Below, piece by piece: positions 33,888 through 34,629 of a stretch of DNA of 34,629 nucleotides; within the stretch, counting starts at the first letter, position 1; the number at the start of each line of letters is the position of its first letter. Source of the DNA: Desulfobacteraceae bacterium (lineage in GTDB: Bacteria; Desulfobacterota; Desulfobacteria; Desulfobacterales; Desulfosarcinaceae); the NCBI GenBank assembly GCA_003599575.1, contig QZKV01000052.1:1-34629 (forward strand). Reading direction: 5' to 3'. The notes beneath the pieces are model-generated. The model ran no database searches. It was not told the origin of the DNA and saw nothing but the letters and a program-made list of their open reading frames with translations. The position numbers and the translations under genes are program-made.

Positions 33888-34629
33888 AGGCCCTGATTCT
33901 TGCCGCCGGGCTGGGAACGCGTTTGCTGCCCTTCACCCGGCATACACCCAAGCCGTTGTTCACGCTTAATCAACGGCCGATCCTGGACCGGATCCTCGCC
34001 CAACTGCACCGGGCCGGGTGCGACGCCGTCATGATCAATACCCATCACCTGCATGAACAGGTAGAAGCATTCGTCACCCGTCAAAGCTATCCCATGCAGG
34101 TGCAAACCCGCCATGAACCCGAGATCCTGGGCACCGGCGGCGCCATCCGGAATGTGGCCGGGTTCTGGGCCGAAGCACCTTTGCTGGTCATCAATGCCGA
34201 TGTCGTGACCGACATCGATTTGGCCGGCGTTTACCGTTACCATTGCGACCACCCGCATGCGGTCACCATGGTGATGCATGACCATGCGCAATTCAATTCG
34301 GTGCAGGTGGATGGCGATCACTGTATCACCGGCTTCGATCCCGCCGCGCAGCCGAAAGAAGCTTTACGGAAAATGGCCTTTACCGGTATTCATGTGCTGG
34401 ACCGGCGTGTTTTGGATTTCTTGCCGCCGCGCGGTCCCGCCCACATTATTGATGCGTACGCCCAAATGCTCAAAGCCGGAGAAAAGATCAAGGCCCTGGT
34501 GGTTCGCGGCCATTACTGGCAGGATATCGGCACGCCGGCAAGCTACAAGGCCGCGGTGTTCGACCACATGGCCCCCGCGGCATTTGAAAAGGCTTTCGGC
34601 CGGCGCCCCGGTGGCCCCATTCAGGATCA
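33884..34629 (+). CDS. Sugar-nucleotidyltransferase (MurU/GlmU/RmlA-like), 5' part only
   Basis: The gene starts at an ATG overlapping the plsB stop by four bases and is still open at the window edge (about 248 codons seen). The product begins LILAAGLGTRLLPFTRHTPKPL, the nucleotide-binding GxGxRxxPxT...PKP motif of nucleotidyl transferases. Then come a HEPEILGTGGAIRNV block, LVINADVVTDID with the metal-binding Asp, and WQDIGTPASYKAA. It joins a sugar phosphate to an NTP. The short form with DIGTP resembles N-acetylmuramate-1-phosphate uridylyltransferase (MurU) or mannose-1-phosphate guanylyltransferase; the sequence alone does not decide between them. Overlap with plsB suggests co-translation. 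Confidence 0.88.
   Translation, partial: MKALILAAGLGTRLLPFTRHTPKPLFTLNQRPILDRILAQLHRAGCDAVMINTHHLHEQVEAFVTRQSYPMQVQTRHEPEILGTGGAIRNVAGFWAEAPLLVINADVVTDIDLAGVYRYHCDHPHAVTMVMHDHAQFNSVQVDGDHCITGFDPAAQPKEALRKMAFTGIHVLDRRVLDFLPPRGPAHIIDAYAQMLKAGEKIKALVVRGHYWQDIGTPASYKAAVFDHMAPAAFEKAFGRRPGGPIQD

Noticed and set aside
1..34629. CRISPR arrays, tRNA/rRNA genes, insertion sequences or prophage genes
   Set aside because: None seen: no regularly spaced repeats, no transposase or integrase frames, and no cloverleaf-like sequence noticed in the gaps. A tRNAscan and IS search would confirm this.

Overview
The window (34.6 kb, GC-rich, densely coding) looks like a chromosomal segment of an anaerobic Desulfobacterota bacterium, probably a sulfate reducer of the Desulfosarcina/Desulfobacteraceae type. 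This placement is an inference from three things: a futalosine-type menaquinone pathway, a four-subunit ferredoxin-dependent 2-oxoacid oxidoreductase, and the mix of housekeeping genes. I see no phage, transposon, CRISPR array, rRNA or tRNA gene.

Layout. 1-1.9 kb (+): the 3' end of recJ, a 139-aa protein of unknown function behind a good sigma70-like promoter, and an RNase Z-like metallo-hydrolase. 1.93-2.8 kb (+): a tandem 9-bp repeat followed directly by an SDR oxidoreductase gene. 2.9-12.0 kb (mostly -): a nearly complete futalosine menaquinone cluster, in transcription order mqnD-mqnB-mqnP and ubiX(mqnM)-ubiD(mqnL)-mqnE-mqnA-mqnC. It is interrupted only by a plus-strand gene for an exported DsbA-like thiol protein. 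12.1-18.6 kb (-): a DegT-type sugar aminotransferase, dnaE and guaB. 19.0-19.6 kb (+): a YrdC/YciO-family protein. 19.6-28.2 kb (-): sppA, then rpsA, cmk, hisC and a 2-oxoacid:ferredoxin oxidoreductase operon (gamma, beta/TPP, alpha, ferredoxin). The operon's first gene encodes a SIMIBI-type P-loop NTPase of unknown role. 28.4-34.6 kb (mostly +): a DUF1343/NamZ-like protein, an RNase H with an extra N-terminal domain, a small two-helix membrane protein (-), a PlsB-type glycerol-3-phosphate acyltransferase, and the start of a sugar-nucleotidyltransferase gene cut by the window edge.

How the genes work together. MqnA, MqnE, MqnB, MqnC and MqnD would carry chorismate to 1,4-dihydroxy-6-naphthoate. 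MqnP would prenylate it and the UbiD/UbiX pair would decarboxylate it, leaving only the final methyltransferase to be found elsewhere. The Vor-like complex would couple oxidation of branched-chain or related 2-oxoacids to ferredoxin reduction. cmk-rpsA is a linkage found in many bacteria. Much of the rest is core metabolism. The least explained elements are the P-loop NTPase heading the oxidoreductase operon, the propeller-like/DsbA protein inside the menaquinone cluster, the RNase H N-terminal domain, the nonamer array, and the NamZ-like/nucleotidyltransferase pair.
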